64,000 bases of DNA, taken from positions 3,575,300 through 3,639,299 of the forward strand of contig NW_004955427.1 of the NCBI RefSeq assembly GCF_000276665.1, written 5' to 3'. Below the pieces are notes generated by a model. The model saw only the letters and a program-made list of their open reading frames with translations, ran no database searches and was not told where the DNA came from. The DNA comes from Chinchilla lanigera (lineage: Eukaryota > Chordata > Mammalia > Rodentia > Chinchillidae). Made by a program: the position numbers and the translations under genes. Of this stretch, positions 24,388 to 35,285 are shown one piece after another. Positions within the stretch are counted from its first letter, which is position 1. Every line of letters starts with the position of its first letter.

Positions 24388-26428
24388 AGAGTTTTACCTG
24401 CTTTCTCTTCCAGTAGATTTAGTGTTTCTGTTTTGATATTTAGATCTTTGATCCATTTTGACTTTAGTTTAGTGTATAGTGATAGACATGGGTCTAGTTT
24501 TAGTCTTCAGGGTGTGGAAAGCCAGTTTTTCCAGCACCATTTATTAAAGAGGCTATCTTTCTTCCAGCAAACATATTTGGCCCCTTTGTCAAAGATAAGG
24601 TGACTGAGGGTGTTGGTAGTCATATCTGTATCTTCTAATCTGCCCCATTGATCTTTAGGTCTGTTTTTGCCAGTACCATGCTGATTTTATCACAATAGCT
24701 TTGTAGTATAATTTCAAGTTAGAGATTGTGACGCCTCCTGCTTTTCCTTCATTGCCTAGGATTGTCTTTGCTATTCTGGGTCTCTTCTGGTTCCAGATGT
24801 ACTTTAGGAAGCTTTTCTCTAGGTCTGTGAGGTATCCTAATGGTATTTAAATGGGGATTGCATTGAATCTGTACAACAGTTTTGGGAGTGTGGCCATTTT
24901 CACTGTGTTGCCTCTTCCTATCCATGAGTAAGGCATACTTTCCATTTTCTGAAATCCTCTTCTATCTCTTTTTTCAGAGTACTGTAATTTTCACCGCATA
25001 GAACTTTCACTTCCTTTGTTAGTCTGATTCCTAAGTATTTCATCTTTTTAGATGCTATTGTGAGAGGTGCGGTTTCCCTAATTTCTCTCTCAGTCTGTTT
25101 ATTACTTGTGTACAGGAATGCTATTGATTTCTGAGTGTCAACTTTGTATCCAGCTATGCTACTGAATTTGGTTATTAAACCTATAAGCCTTTTAGTGGAG
25201 TTTTTGGGGTCCTCTATGCAGAGTATTATGTCATCTGTCAATAATGATAATTTCACTTCTTTTCTATCCTTATTCCTTTTACTTCTCTCTTTTGTCTAAT
25301 TGCTCTGGCTAATTCTTCCAGAACTGTATTAAAAAGGAATAGTGACAGTGGACATCCTTGTCTTTTTCCTGATTTTTAAGTGAAAACTTTCAGTTTTTGT
25401 CCATTTAGTATGATGTTGGCTGTTGGTTTGTCATAGATGGCTTTTATCAAAGTAAGGTAAAGACCATTTGTTCCTATTTTCTGTTGGGTTTTTATCATGA
25501 AGGGGTGTTGGATTTTATTAAAAGCTTTTTCTGCATCTAGTGAGATGACCGTGTGATTTTTACCTTTGGCTCTAATGATATAGTGTATTACATTAATTGA
25601 TTTGTGTGTATTGAGCCATTCCTCCATTACTGGTATGAATTCCAATTGGTCATGATGTATAATCTTAATAATTTGCTATATTCTGTTTGCTAGTATTTTA
25701 TTGAGAATTTTGGCATCTATATGCATTTGGGAGATTGGCCTGTAGTTCTCTTCTTTGGTTGGGTTTTTCTCTGGTTTTGATGTCAGGATAATACTTACCT
25801 CCAGAATGAGTTAGGGAGAATTCCTTCCCTTTCAATTTTCGTAGAGTTTCAGAAGAATTGGCATTAAATCTTCTCTAAATTTGTGTAGAATTGAGCAGTG
25901 AATCCATCAGGACCTGGGTTTTTCTTCATTGGCACGTGTTTTATTCATTTTCAATGTTGTTGGCTGATATTGAGTTATTTAGGATTTTTATATCTTCATG
26001 ACTCAGTTTTGGTAATTCGTATATCTAGGAATCTTTCCATTTCCTCTGTGTTTTGCATTGTATGAGAGTAAAGATTTTTGCAGTAGGTGCTGATGATCTT
26101 CTGAATTTCTACAGGATCTGTAGTGATTTCACCTTTTTCATTTCTTATTGCATGAATTTGAGGTTTGTCTTTCCTTTTTTGATAAGGTTGGCTAGGAGTT
26201 TATCAATTTTATTTATTCTTTCAAAGAACCAACTCTTCAATTCATTAATTCTTTTTTATTATTTTCTCAGTCTCTAAGCAAAGACATTTCTTAAACAAAA
26301 TATATTTAACCCCTTTCTGCACTGGGTATTTTGTAATAATTTTCCCTCAACTGGGATATGATTTTTAAAGCTCTCAGTGTGGAAAAGTATGATCTTCATA
26401 AAATATGTTTATTAAATTATTTACAGTT

Positions 26429-26578
26429 TCCAGGTGTGCTGGCTCCTGCCTATAATCCCAGAGCTTGAGTGGCTGAGGCAGAAGAATTGCCACAAATTTG
26501 AGGATAGCGTGGAATATACAGTGAGTTTGAGACTAGCCTGGAGTATGTAGTGAGACCTTGTCTGAAAAAATTTTTAAA
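26429..26578 (+). mobile_element. B1-family SINE (plus strand) with internal duplication
   Basis: 'ggctcctgcctataatccca' and a repeated 'gtgagtttgagactagcctg' segment mark a B1 with a partial quasi-dimer. Flanks 'aattatttacagtt' (26415-26428) and 'aattatttaaagtt' (26579-26592) form a 13/14 target duplication. Confidence 0.85.
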
Positions 26579-26703
26579 AATTATTTAAAGTTATATATTG
26601 TTAAGATATCTTTGTACTACTGCATTTAAATGACCTCAGGTAAAGTCTTATTCCTGGAGTCACTGCACACCTACTGGATTTACATTTCTAACATATTTTT
26701 CAG

Positions 26704-26878
26704 GTGACTATTATGCCTATGAAATTCTAGAAACTTTAATTCAAAGAGAGAAAAAAATTACATTTAAAATTATCCCTGCCTCTCAAGATGTGCCAATGTT
26801 TTCCCTGCCAGCTGTTTTTTCATGGCATCGCAGCTCCTCCATAATGATTAACAAGACCAGAGAGTCTGAAGATTCCAG
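26704..26878 (+). CDS. Putative internal coding exon, same gene as exon A (exon B)
   Basis: This 175-bp segment follows the acceptor 'aacatatttttcag' and ends at the donor 'gtgaac', which is acceptable but weaker than that of exon A. Read in phase 1, as exon A requires, all 57 full codons are open, and the exon ends with two bases (phase 2). The peptide starts (C)DYYAYEILETLIQREKK and continues through FKIIPASQDVPMFSLP and a segment with the sequon NKT. It is lysine/glutamate-rich at the start and more hydrophobic in the middle, with no clear transmembrane helix. The sequence is not part of the L1 that ends near 26276 or of the B1 that ends at 26578. The next exon would have to begin in phase 2. 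I found no convincing acceptor with an open phase-2 frame in the rest of the window, so the gene probably continues beyond it or across a long intron. Protein family unknown. Confidence 0.58.
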
Positions 26879-27242
26879 GTGAACTACTTGTTCAGTTAAA
26901 TACATGCATTACTTTAGCTTACCTGAATATTAATCAATTAAATAATCAAAAAGTTCAAGCATATTCAAATATTTTTGAAGCTATTTGTATATGAGATCAA
27001 ATAGCTTTAAGTGATTCATTATACATATTTTAATATGATTGAATCAAACATTCCTCATTATAAATAAAGAACATAAATGTCTTTATATTTCTTAAATGAA
27101 TTGCTTAAAATTTAGAAATTGCCTATAAAGGCACCATTCTAAATTGTAGCTAGATTCTCAGGCTGCTTCTGAATATTTTATCCATATAACTGGTTTAAGT
27201 GTTGCTTCTGGCCTCTAATCCTTATTAAAATTTGAATCTTGA

Positions 27243-27340
27243 GGGGCTGGGGATTTAGCTCAGCGGTAAAAGCACTTGCCTGGCAAGCGCAAGGTCATGA
27301 GTTCGGTTCCTGGTACCGGAGAAAAAACAAAAAAAAAAAT
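27243..27340 (+). mobile_element. ID SINE
   Basis: 'ggggctggggatttagctca' with box B 'gagttcggttcc' and an A-rich tail. The exact 12-bp target duplication 'tttgaatcttga' lies at 27231-27242 and 27341-27352. Confidence 0.95.
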
Positions 27341-27516
27341 TTTGAATCTTGAACCTGACTGCAGAGTCCACATAAGTCTAGGGGCCTGATGGTCCTTTGA
27401 ACCTTTACTTTCTTTGGGCCCCAAGAGAGGAGTGGAGGTGACTTGTGCTTGGCGGGCAGAGCTTTCTAAAGGTGGGCAGTCCAGGGACCTTTGAGGAAAG
27501 GAGCTGGCAGTGAGGG

Positions 27517-27539
27517 GTGTGTGTGTGTGTGTGTGTGTT
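27517..27539. repeat. Short (GT)n microsatellite
   Basis: Uninterrupted 'gt' dinucleotides within otherwise unique, moderately GC-rich DNA. Confidence 0.95.
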
Positions 27540-27659
27540 GTCCCTAGTTGCAAAGGGGTAGGACAGTTGTGTCCAGGAGGAGTCCCTCATGCTAGTGACA
27601 ACAGACTATGAAAAATAAGATTGATTAGAGTGGACCTTGTCATTACCCCTGCAATCTGG

Positions 27660-28557
27660 ATTTTACCTCATGGTAAAGTAAGTGTTTTGCCTACTTAGAG
27701 TGTGCAGTGCTGCTGTAAGTACTGTCTTCTTATAATAGTAACGTGGTTCAAAGTGATGACTGAAATGTTCAGAAGGGAAGAATTCACTCTGCCAAGTCTC
27801 GTGAGGATGGGTCCCTCTCAGTCCCTTTTCTGGTTCTGCGCAGCCTCCCCCCAGGCTCTGTGAATTTTCCCTTCCCTGAGCGGCACCTGCCACTGCTCAG
27901 AGGACTGCCTCGGGGCTCAGGGTCCCCCTTGCCATCGGAAGCAGGAGCAAGTAGTGCTTCGGGCTTCTCTCCCAGCCTTATATCCCACCAGCAGCTGTTA
28001 ACGACCAAGTGCCTGGTCTCAGAATGTAAAAGCTCAGCCAGCACTCTTGAATCCAGCAGGACAAAACTATTACATGTAATTTGTACTTCAGAGTCCCCTG
28101 CACAGCCAGGCTGGCGCTGCCCTGCCAGGGACAATTAGGTCACTCCTGACTTGGCGAGTTTCTTATGCTTGATGCTTCCCGCCCTCCCGTGCCAATTTCT
28201 GCTATAAGCACTTTTCAATGTATTATTTGCATGTAAATCTCTGTTCTATTCCACGGTTTGTTTTTGTGGAATCGGACATAAAATACTCCGCTATCAAGTG
28301 GATTCAGATTTTTATGCTTTCTTCTATTTTCAAAAAAAAAAATCTATAAACATAACACAGTTGAAATCACAGCACATACACAAACATCTACTTTTATTCT
28401 ATGAATGCTACTTCAATTATATCATTAACGCCTGTAGAATTTTTTACAGGTGTCTGAGTTTAATAAATAATTTTAGATTATCAAATGTGTATGTTGTTTT
28501 TTCAAGTGTAGAAAGAATTCTATGATGAATAACTCAAACTTTATTTTATCACTCTAG
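27660..28557. other. GC-richer non-repeat stretch, no gene assigned
   Basis: Overlapping frames on both strands (27784-28134 minus, 27860-28138 plus) reflect GC content. No clear splice borders or recognised domain. It could be a conserved non-coding element. Confidence 0.3.
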
Positions 28558-28559
28558 GT

Positions 28560-28740
28560 TACATTTACAAAATATATATGCACATTTTTCTATTTATTTA
28601 AATTGACAAACTTTTTATATATTTATCATGTGCAATATATTGCTTTGAAATCTATATACTTTGTGTAATGATCAAATCAAGCTAATTACAGCATTCATTG
28701 CCCTACATACTTAGTTTTTGTGGTGATAACACCTAAATCT
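28560..28740 (-). mobile_element. LINE-1 (L1MA-like) 3' UTR fragment (minus strand)
   Basis: 'gtgtaatgatcaaatcaagc' followed by 'taattacagcattcattgcc' matches the L1MA 3' UTR. Confidence 0.65.
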
Positions 28741-28764
28741 ACTCTCAACAATTTTGAAGAGTTG

Positions 28765-29283
28765 TTATGGACTACAGGTGCCATGTTGTACAAATTTATT
28801 AAAGTACCAGACATTATTCTTCCAGAGAGCTGATAGTTGTGTTTTTGTGTTTTTAGAATTTCTATGCTTATTTAAAGATGTTTGATTATTTAATCTAACC
28901 TGAATATATGCATACACCGGTTTTGGTATATTGGCTTTTCTGGAAACAAAAACAATGGACCGATGTAGTGGTGTTTCAGCAGATAGATGCGGAACTGGGA
29001 TGCGGCTGTGTGAGGAAGACGTTAGCATGCGTGGAGCAGTGTCGCGGGCCCAGCGTCTGACATCCTGTGTGAGGAATGGAGTCTGTGAAGGAGGTTTGTC
29101 ACACTTGACGTGAGAAGGGCTTGCAGTAGTGGTTATGCTAGGAAATAGAAAAAGGGAGCAATAAAACAGGCTCAGACATCGTGACAGCCCTCCTTTCCTC
29201 CCTGTTCCATACAGCAAGTGCCTAGTCATACATATATCAGGCAGACAAGTTTGAGGAACAATTAGTAACTCTAGGTTTTTCAT
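28765..29283 (-). other. Long ORF (172 codons) of doubtful coding status
   Basis: An uninterrupted minus-strand frame of 172 codons starts MKNLELLIVPQTCLP. It overlaps a short CpG-rich patch at about 28910-29060, which lowers stop-codon density. There is no recognisable domain, no good splice context and no homology that I recognise. Given the length of the window an ORF of this size can arise by chance. Its 3' end abuts an L1MA-like 3' UTR fragment (28560-28740). Confidence 0.15.
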
Positions 29284-29879
29284 TTTAAATTGGCAATAAA
29301 TAGCTATCTAAGTAAATGGATCTTTAGAAATGATTTTAGCTAAAAAGCTATGTGTCTTGAGGTGATTGTTTACTGAGCCAGAAGAACCATACTTTCATTT
29401 ATCTATCATGAATTTAATGAAGTTAGTGCCACTGGGAAAACATCGTAACTCTGCTCTTCAGCTGTATCCATAGCTGGTTGCTCGACTTCCGGTTTTTATG
29501 ACTTGTGCTAAAGGCATTTTTTTGTGGTGTTGGAGATGGGGAATGGAGGACAGCACAAAATAACTTCTCTCTTGTCAAGCTGGTTAAACCAGTTGTTTTC
29601 ACAGATTGTGACAAAGTTGTATAATATTTAAGGGATATAAGGAAATAGTAGGTATAAAAATGCCTGACATTTGAATAGAAACTTTTGTTTACACACACTT
29701 TCACAATACATTATTTAATTTTTGTAGCAGTATGAGATGGACTTGAGTCTAGAACCTGACGTCAAGGTCCATGCATTCTAAAATGCTGGAATGAGTAGAA
29801 GAGAAGTCAGACGTGTCCAGTAACAGTTTCAAATGAAAAGGGTTTGTGACATAAGCATAATGTACTGCAAACATGTATC

Positions 29880-30060
29880 AAAGGGAAAAAAAGGAAGATG
29901 ATCAAGACATGGGGGGAGGGGGAGGGAGGGAAGAGAAAGACAGCAAAGGAATTAAGATGTGTCATGCACATGTACTAACTTTGAACAAGGGTGTAAACAT
30001 TACGGGCCGTAAACATGCACTACTAAACTAAAACATTTTTTGGAAAAGATATCTTCCATC
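29880..30060 (+). mobile_element. LINE-1 3' end fragment (plus strand)
   Basis: The purine-rich tract with 'gggggaggggg' and 'aattaagatgtgt' followed by 'acatgtactaact' is the plus-strand counterpart of the L1 3' UTR at 33130-33230. Confidence 0.5.
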
Positions 30061-30319
30061 TAAGAGAAAAAAAATACAAGTAAGAGGGTGAACAAACGGA
30101 GGGGGCAAAGCATATCCGAGGAAGAAGTTTCTTATACTGAACACTGAGTTGTTGGAAGGAAGTTTCAGTATTTCTTCTCCAGTTTTGGTCTACTGTTTGG
30201 AGTGATTTATAAATGTTTTAACCCAATGGCTAGAAACAGAATAACTGACACCCCTAAGTCACCGGCAGGAATTTTTGAGTAGTGAGTTTCTACTCTTCAA
30301 GGTTGACAACCTTCAAGGT

Positions 30320-30490
30320 TGACGTACTGTGCTGACAGATTTACAGGAACTATGTCATAATCTTTACAATATCCTGGTGAAATAAGCCCTGTTATCACTT
30401 CAAAGAAAGGAAAATGAACCGTAGAGAAGTTAAATGCTGGGTGGTGGGTAGGTGAGCTGTGGTTGGGTATCCGATTACCTGACTCCAAAG
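30320..30490 (-). mobile_element. MIR relic (minus strand)
   Basis: 'atcctggtgaaataagccct' then 'ggaaaatgaaccgtagagaa' and a tail 'tacctgactccaaagtgtg' fit a reversed MIR. Confidence 0.6.
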
Positions 30491-30494
30491 TGTG

Positions 30495-31985
30495 TACGTT
30501 TAATGACTGTAATCTACTATAGAGCAGACATTAAGGACCCCTACTAGAGCCATCTCAGCAGAAAATATCGCTCTTTGGCACTGTATCCTAACCAGGTGAA
30601 CCTGCCACTCAAATTTCCCACGTAATTGGTATTCACTAACAATTCACGCCCTCTTGAAGCAGCCTGGAGAGACTCCCTGTGCAGGCCATCGGGCAGAGCT
30701 GGAAGGAAGACGTAGGCCTCCTCCGTGAGGCAGCAACCTAACCACGGTGGAGAGGAGGTTTAGCCCACTCAGCAGCGGCTTTTCTCATGGAAGGGTTTGT
30801 CTCTGTGACCGCTGACTGCGCCTATTTATAGGTGACAAATCTGAAGTTCGGGGAGATTAGATTTTCCTGGCTTTAGTAAACTTCTATCCTTTTTGGAGAC
30901 AGAAGAATAATGTTTTTGACTGGAAGAGGTTTTTATTAAGCGAAAAGGACTTGAAGATGATAAATGTTTCAAGATCAGCTTTGGTAGCCTATTCTGGAAA
31001 CTACATGAACATTAAAACATTGCAGTCTCAAGGCACATGCATTCGTGTTACTCAAACAAAATGCTTTAGAGAGTAAAATATTACTATATTTGGTTCAGTT
31101 CTAAAAATACTAGGTTCTAATAGAAAAAAGATTTCTCTGGTAAAAAAATAAAGTTTTTTTCTTCTCAGAATGATAACTTCCTCATTTCTTGCCTTTTGAG
31201 AAAATGTGTGTTCTGTCAACAGCGAAGAGTGCAGATCTGTGTGCTGATCAACACAGAAGTGAGACCTGAGAAAGCACAGAACTGAGGTAAATAGTTCCAG
31301 GAAACACCAGGAACTCTGCCACGCTGCTCTGTGGTATTTCGAATGCTTAGAAGAAGGTGAACTTGAGGTGAATAGGAAGAAGGTAAAGGCTCAGTGTAGT
31401 CAGTAAAACAGAAAAGTCTGACAAACATGAAGTGGCTTTTGTTTGAGTGTATTGTGAGGGTGGGTTTCGCTTTCATTAAAAAGAGGAAATCTAATCAGCT
31501 TTAGTATGGGGCACACGTTAGATGAAAGCTGCATCCTTCACCATGGCGCCCACCCTCTTAAGCGCTGGTCTATGGCTGTCTCTCTCGGGACCCGTGGGGA
31601 GGTTGCATTATTCTGATGCTCTTGCTGTTGGGCATGATCCTGGGACAGGTTCTCACCAGCAGGAAACAGGCAGAAGTGCCTCCATAGTGCTGTCTCATCA
31701 GGACTGGTGTTGCCCAAGTGTAAGGAGACATGGAGCGGGGTCCCTGCTGTTATATGGTGCAGGGAGTTATGAATAAGAGAAGAATGAAATGAAAGCCACC
31801 TTTGTTGTGTGAAAGCTTCAGGTTGGGGGGTTATTATTGCTACATCATTGCTCCCATCCTATCTAAAACACCATCCTGTTTTATTTTCTTTGAAGCACAT
31901 TTTCCTCTTTGCAATTGTCTCATTTAACTTGTTAACCTACCCTTATGTCAAGATTAATTTTTCATGTGGTCCATGGATTCTCAAT
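30495..31985. other. Non-coding DNA, no gene recognised
   Basis: The frames at 31216-31476 and 31522-31776 lack exon borders. The latter begins at a moderate start context but has no recognised domain. Confidence 0.35.
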
Positions 31986-31987
31986 TT

Positions 31988-32155
31988 TTTTTTTTTTTCA
32001 GTACTGTGGGTTGAATTCAGGACCTTTGCACTGAGTTGCATTCACAGCCATTTTAAAAAAGAAATTTAAATTTTGTGCCGGGGTCTTATAAATTGCCCAG
32101 GATGGGGTTGAACTTGTGAGCCTCCTGCTTTAGCTTCCCAGATAAACAAGCTCTT
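31988..32155 (-). mobile_element. Fused ID/B1 SINE (minus strand)
   Basis: A poly(T) start, then a reversed ID-like part ('cagtactgtgggttgaattc'), then a reversed B1 part ('ggtcttataaattgcccagg', 'cctcctgctttagcttccca'). Such fusions are known from several non-muroid rodents. Confidence 0.75.
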
Positions 32156-32439
32156 AAGGACAGCCCGTAGACCCTCTGCTAGTTGCTTTTGCCTGAATCT
32201 GGTAAATAAGGAGATGGCCACAGATGGCCGCTGGTGAATTAGGCTGGGTGCCCTCTGCCTCCGTGCTCTCCCTAACTAGTCCCATCTCTCCTGACAGGGA
32301 AACTGCCTAACTGATTTCAAAAAACTGAGCAGAGCCAAAAAGAATGAACAATCTTTCTAGTCCTTAGTGAGGTTCTCCACCACATGTGCTCCTGGGCAAG
32401 AAGACTGTATGTATTGCCAGATCTAACAGGTCACGTTCC

Positions 32440-33100
32440 TCCCTTGCTTTGCAAGATCTGATTCAGCCAGAGACCGGAAGGGAATTTATCACTGGACTGG
32501 GGCTGAGGAGGTCCCCTAAAGTAAAATAAGGAACCTAACCTGCACTCTTGTAGAATAAGTTTGTAGGTTCTCTGATCCCCATCACTGAAAAAGAATTTTC
32601 GGGACTAGTCAGTAAAAGGCAGGGAGGGGTTTTATTAGGCAGAAATTATAAAGTACACACTCAGAGAAATAGTGTGGGCCCTCAGAAGAGGGAGGTGTAC
32701 TGTTTCCTAGAACAGGGAATATTTATGCTTCTCCTGAAGGTGTGGAAACCCCAGGAAAAGGATACTGGCCTGTGTTACAGGTCTGAGTCTAGTTTTTTTT
32801 TTTTTTTTAAGATGACTAATTTAAGCATCCCTTGGATTCTATTGTCTTAGAATAAGGTTACTGCTCTTTATTTTTTCAGTTAAGCCAATTTATAGGCTTT
32901 CAGTAGGCCTGAGGAATTTTGGGTGTGTTGGTTTGGAAGGAAATGAGCCTAAAATTACCCAAGGGAATGCTGATATGAATCGACTGGGTAACGCTGAGGC
33001 CCAGAAGTTGCAGTCTTTTTAAAAGTATAACTTTAAGTTCTGATTTCATCTCCTTTTTATCTATCTTTTATTTTTTCTGTCATACCCACCCCCAAACTTT
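32440..33100 (-). mobile_element. LTR-like element, copy A (probably minus strand)
   Basis: Homologous along its length to 42200-42862 (copy B). It contains 'gggaggggttttattaggca', whose reverse complement carries an AATAAA signal, supporting minus orientation. Family not named. No gag-pol sequence is attached. Confidence 0.6.
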
Positions 33101-33104
33101 GATC

Positions 33105-35285
33105 CTTTATTATTTTCTCTTTTATTTTGTACGTGTTTGCTGTACATAATGCTTACATTCCTTGCATGGAGTTGGTACATGTACTCAACACATCTTAATT
33201 TTGTTTTTATCTACTTCCTTCTCCTCCCTGACTGCTTTCTCAGTCTGTTGATCTTGAATCACCTTCCCTTTTGACTACTTTCTATTGTCTATCTTTTATT
33301 TTACTCTGTATTTTGCTTTGGATTTCTCATGTAGGAGAAACAATGTGATACTTAAACTTGTGTGTCTCATTGACTTCACTTAACATTATGGTCTCAAGGT
33401 ACATCTATTTCCCTACAAATAACTCAAGGTTATCTTTATGGCAGTGTAGTACTCCATTGTATATAATATGTTTGCTTTATCCATTCACAACTGATGGACA
33501 TGTAGGCTGTTTCCAGTATTTAGCTATTATGAATTGTGCTGCTACAAGCATGGATATGCATGTATGTCTTTCCCTCTTTCAGGAAGATGTGTAGATAGGG
33601 AATAACTGTGTCAAATAAAATGTCTAGTTTCAGCTCTTTGAGGAAGCTCAACACTGATTTCCATAATGGCTGTACTAGTTCACATTCCTTCCAACAATGT
33701 AGAAAGGTTCCTTCTCCCCTGCAACCTCAAAAGCATTTGTTGTCATTTGATTTCTTGATAATAGCCATTCTTTTAGGGGGTGATACAGAATCTCTGTTGT
33801 TTTAGATTGTATTTTTCTAATGGCCAGTGATGTTGAGGGTTTCTCCATATATTTATTGGCCAGTTGTACTTCTACAAATTGTCTATTCATTGTGATTGCC
33901 TATTTTTTTGATTAGGTCTTTTATTTTGTGTGGTCTAATCTTTTTGAGTTCTTTATGTATTCTTCATATTAGTCCTCTGAGGAATAGCCGGCAAATTTTT
34001 TTTCTCATTCTGTAGGTTTCTCTCTGTTGATTGCTATTATTGATATTGTATCTTGCTAAATTATCAAATTTAGTTACTAAATCTAATAGTCTTTTGGTAG
34101 ATTTTTTGAGGTCCTCTATGTAGAAGGTCCTATCATCTGAAAATAATAATTTGACTGCTTCTTTTCCTACACATATACTTTTTATTTCTTTCTCTTGTCT
34201 GATTACTTTGGCTAACATTTTCAGTACTATATTGAAAAGGAGTGGATATCCTTGTCTTGTTCTTTACTTTAGAGGGAAAGCTTTTAGTTTTTCCAATGTA
34301 ATATGATGTTGGCTGTAGGTTTGTCATAAATGGCCTTTATCAGATTGAGTAAGGTCCTAGCATACCTAATTTCTTCTGTATTTTTATCACAAAATGATGT
34401 TGGATTTTGTCAAATGATTTTTCTACACCTAATGAGATGAGCAGTACAGTTATTGATTTGCATATGTTGAACCATGGGATCCCTGAGGTGAAGCCTACAG
34501 GTTTATGAAGTAGGCATACATGTTTGCAAAGCAGTTGTTAACCATCTTTTTGATCAGCAATATCCATTGTGATTTCACCTTTTTCATTTCTAATTGCATT
34601 GATTTGGGTCTTTTGTCTTTTTTTTTGGTTAGATTGGCTAAGTTTTTATTTTCTTTAGGTGTTTGAAGAAATAACTCTTGAATCTTCAATTTCTTTGGTT
34701 TCAATTTCATTGTTTCTGCTCTGATCTTTATAATTTCCTTGTACTAACTTTGGATTTGGATTGTTATTGTTTTTCTAGGACCTTGAGGTGCATTGTTAGC
34801 TTATTTGTTTGAGCTCTGTCTGTTTTTGTGACTGGATATTCACAGCTATAATCTTCCATATTAAGACTATTTTCATTGTGCCCCATAAGTTCTGGTATGT
34901 TATACTGGCATTGCGACTCAGTTCTAGAAATTGTTGTGTGTCTTCCTTGACTTCTTTTGCAACCCATTGTTTAGTGTATTGTTTATTTTCCATTCCTCTG
35001 CATAATTTCTATATTTTATTGTTTATCTCTAACTTCATTGTGCTATGATCTGATAATATGCATGGTATAATTTCAATTCTTTTACATTGCTCAAGCTTGA
35101 TTTACTGGTTAATATTTGGTCTGTTTTGGAGACATTTCCCTATGTTGCTAAAACAATGTGTATTCTGTTGGGCGGAACACTGTGGGTATATATTATGTGC
35201 ATTTGTTCAAAGATTTTGTTCACCTCTGAGATTTTTTTTTTTGTTTTAATTTGTATTTCTCTAATGGCCAGTGACATTGATCAGT
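33105..35285 (-). mobile_element. LINE-1 ORF2 and 3' end (minus strand), degraded
   Basis: 3' UTR ('tgctgtacataatgcttaca'), ORF2 C-terminus (33358-33890), then polymerase blocks. One is a minus-strand frame at 33964-34218 with KLLFSDDRTFYIEDLKKS, and ORF2 sequence runs to about 35230. Many stops and frameshifts. A second short C-terminal piece ('ctctaatggccagtgacatt', 35246-35285) repeats the sequence at about 33815-33835, showing rearrangement. Confidence 0.88.

Larger units (their letters stand above)
22500..26276 (-). mobile_element. LINE-1 with ORF2 remnants (minus strand), 5'-truncated
   Basis: Left to right: 3' UTR (22500-22900), ORF2 C-terminus (23368-23715 minus-strand frame, including GLEVPLNPAIPLLGIFPEE), the assembly gap, then reverse-transcriptase blocks. 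These are a frame at 24918-25256 with LLTDDIILCIED and one at 25376-25645 with [15 protein letters not shown]. Frameshifts and stops separate the blocks, and the normally alanine position before the catalytic Asp-Asp is threonine. It ends near 26276 inside ORF2, so the endonuclease, ORF1 and promoter are missing. It cannot encode an active enzyme as read. Confidence 0.92.
21708..26703 (+). other. Inferred 4,996-bp intron between exons A and B
   Basis: The interval begins 'gtaagtttg' and ends 'tttttcag'. It holds a MIR relic (21830-21940), a long minus-strand L1 (22500-26276) with a B1 inside it and an assembly gap, and another B1 at 26429-26578. The L1 lies antisense to the inferred transcript. 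Existence of the intron is an inference from the matching exon phases. Confidence 0.5.

Noticed and set aside
23723..24603. Long open frames of 227-271 codons
   Set aside because: They span the N run and are not sequence.
31522..31776. 84-codon plus-strand ORF with a hydrophobic start resembling a signal peptide
   Set aside because: The run is too short and polar for a convincing signal peptide. No downstream exon or homologue is recognised.
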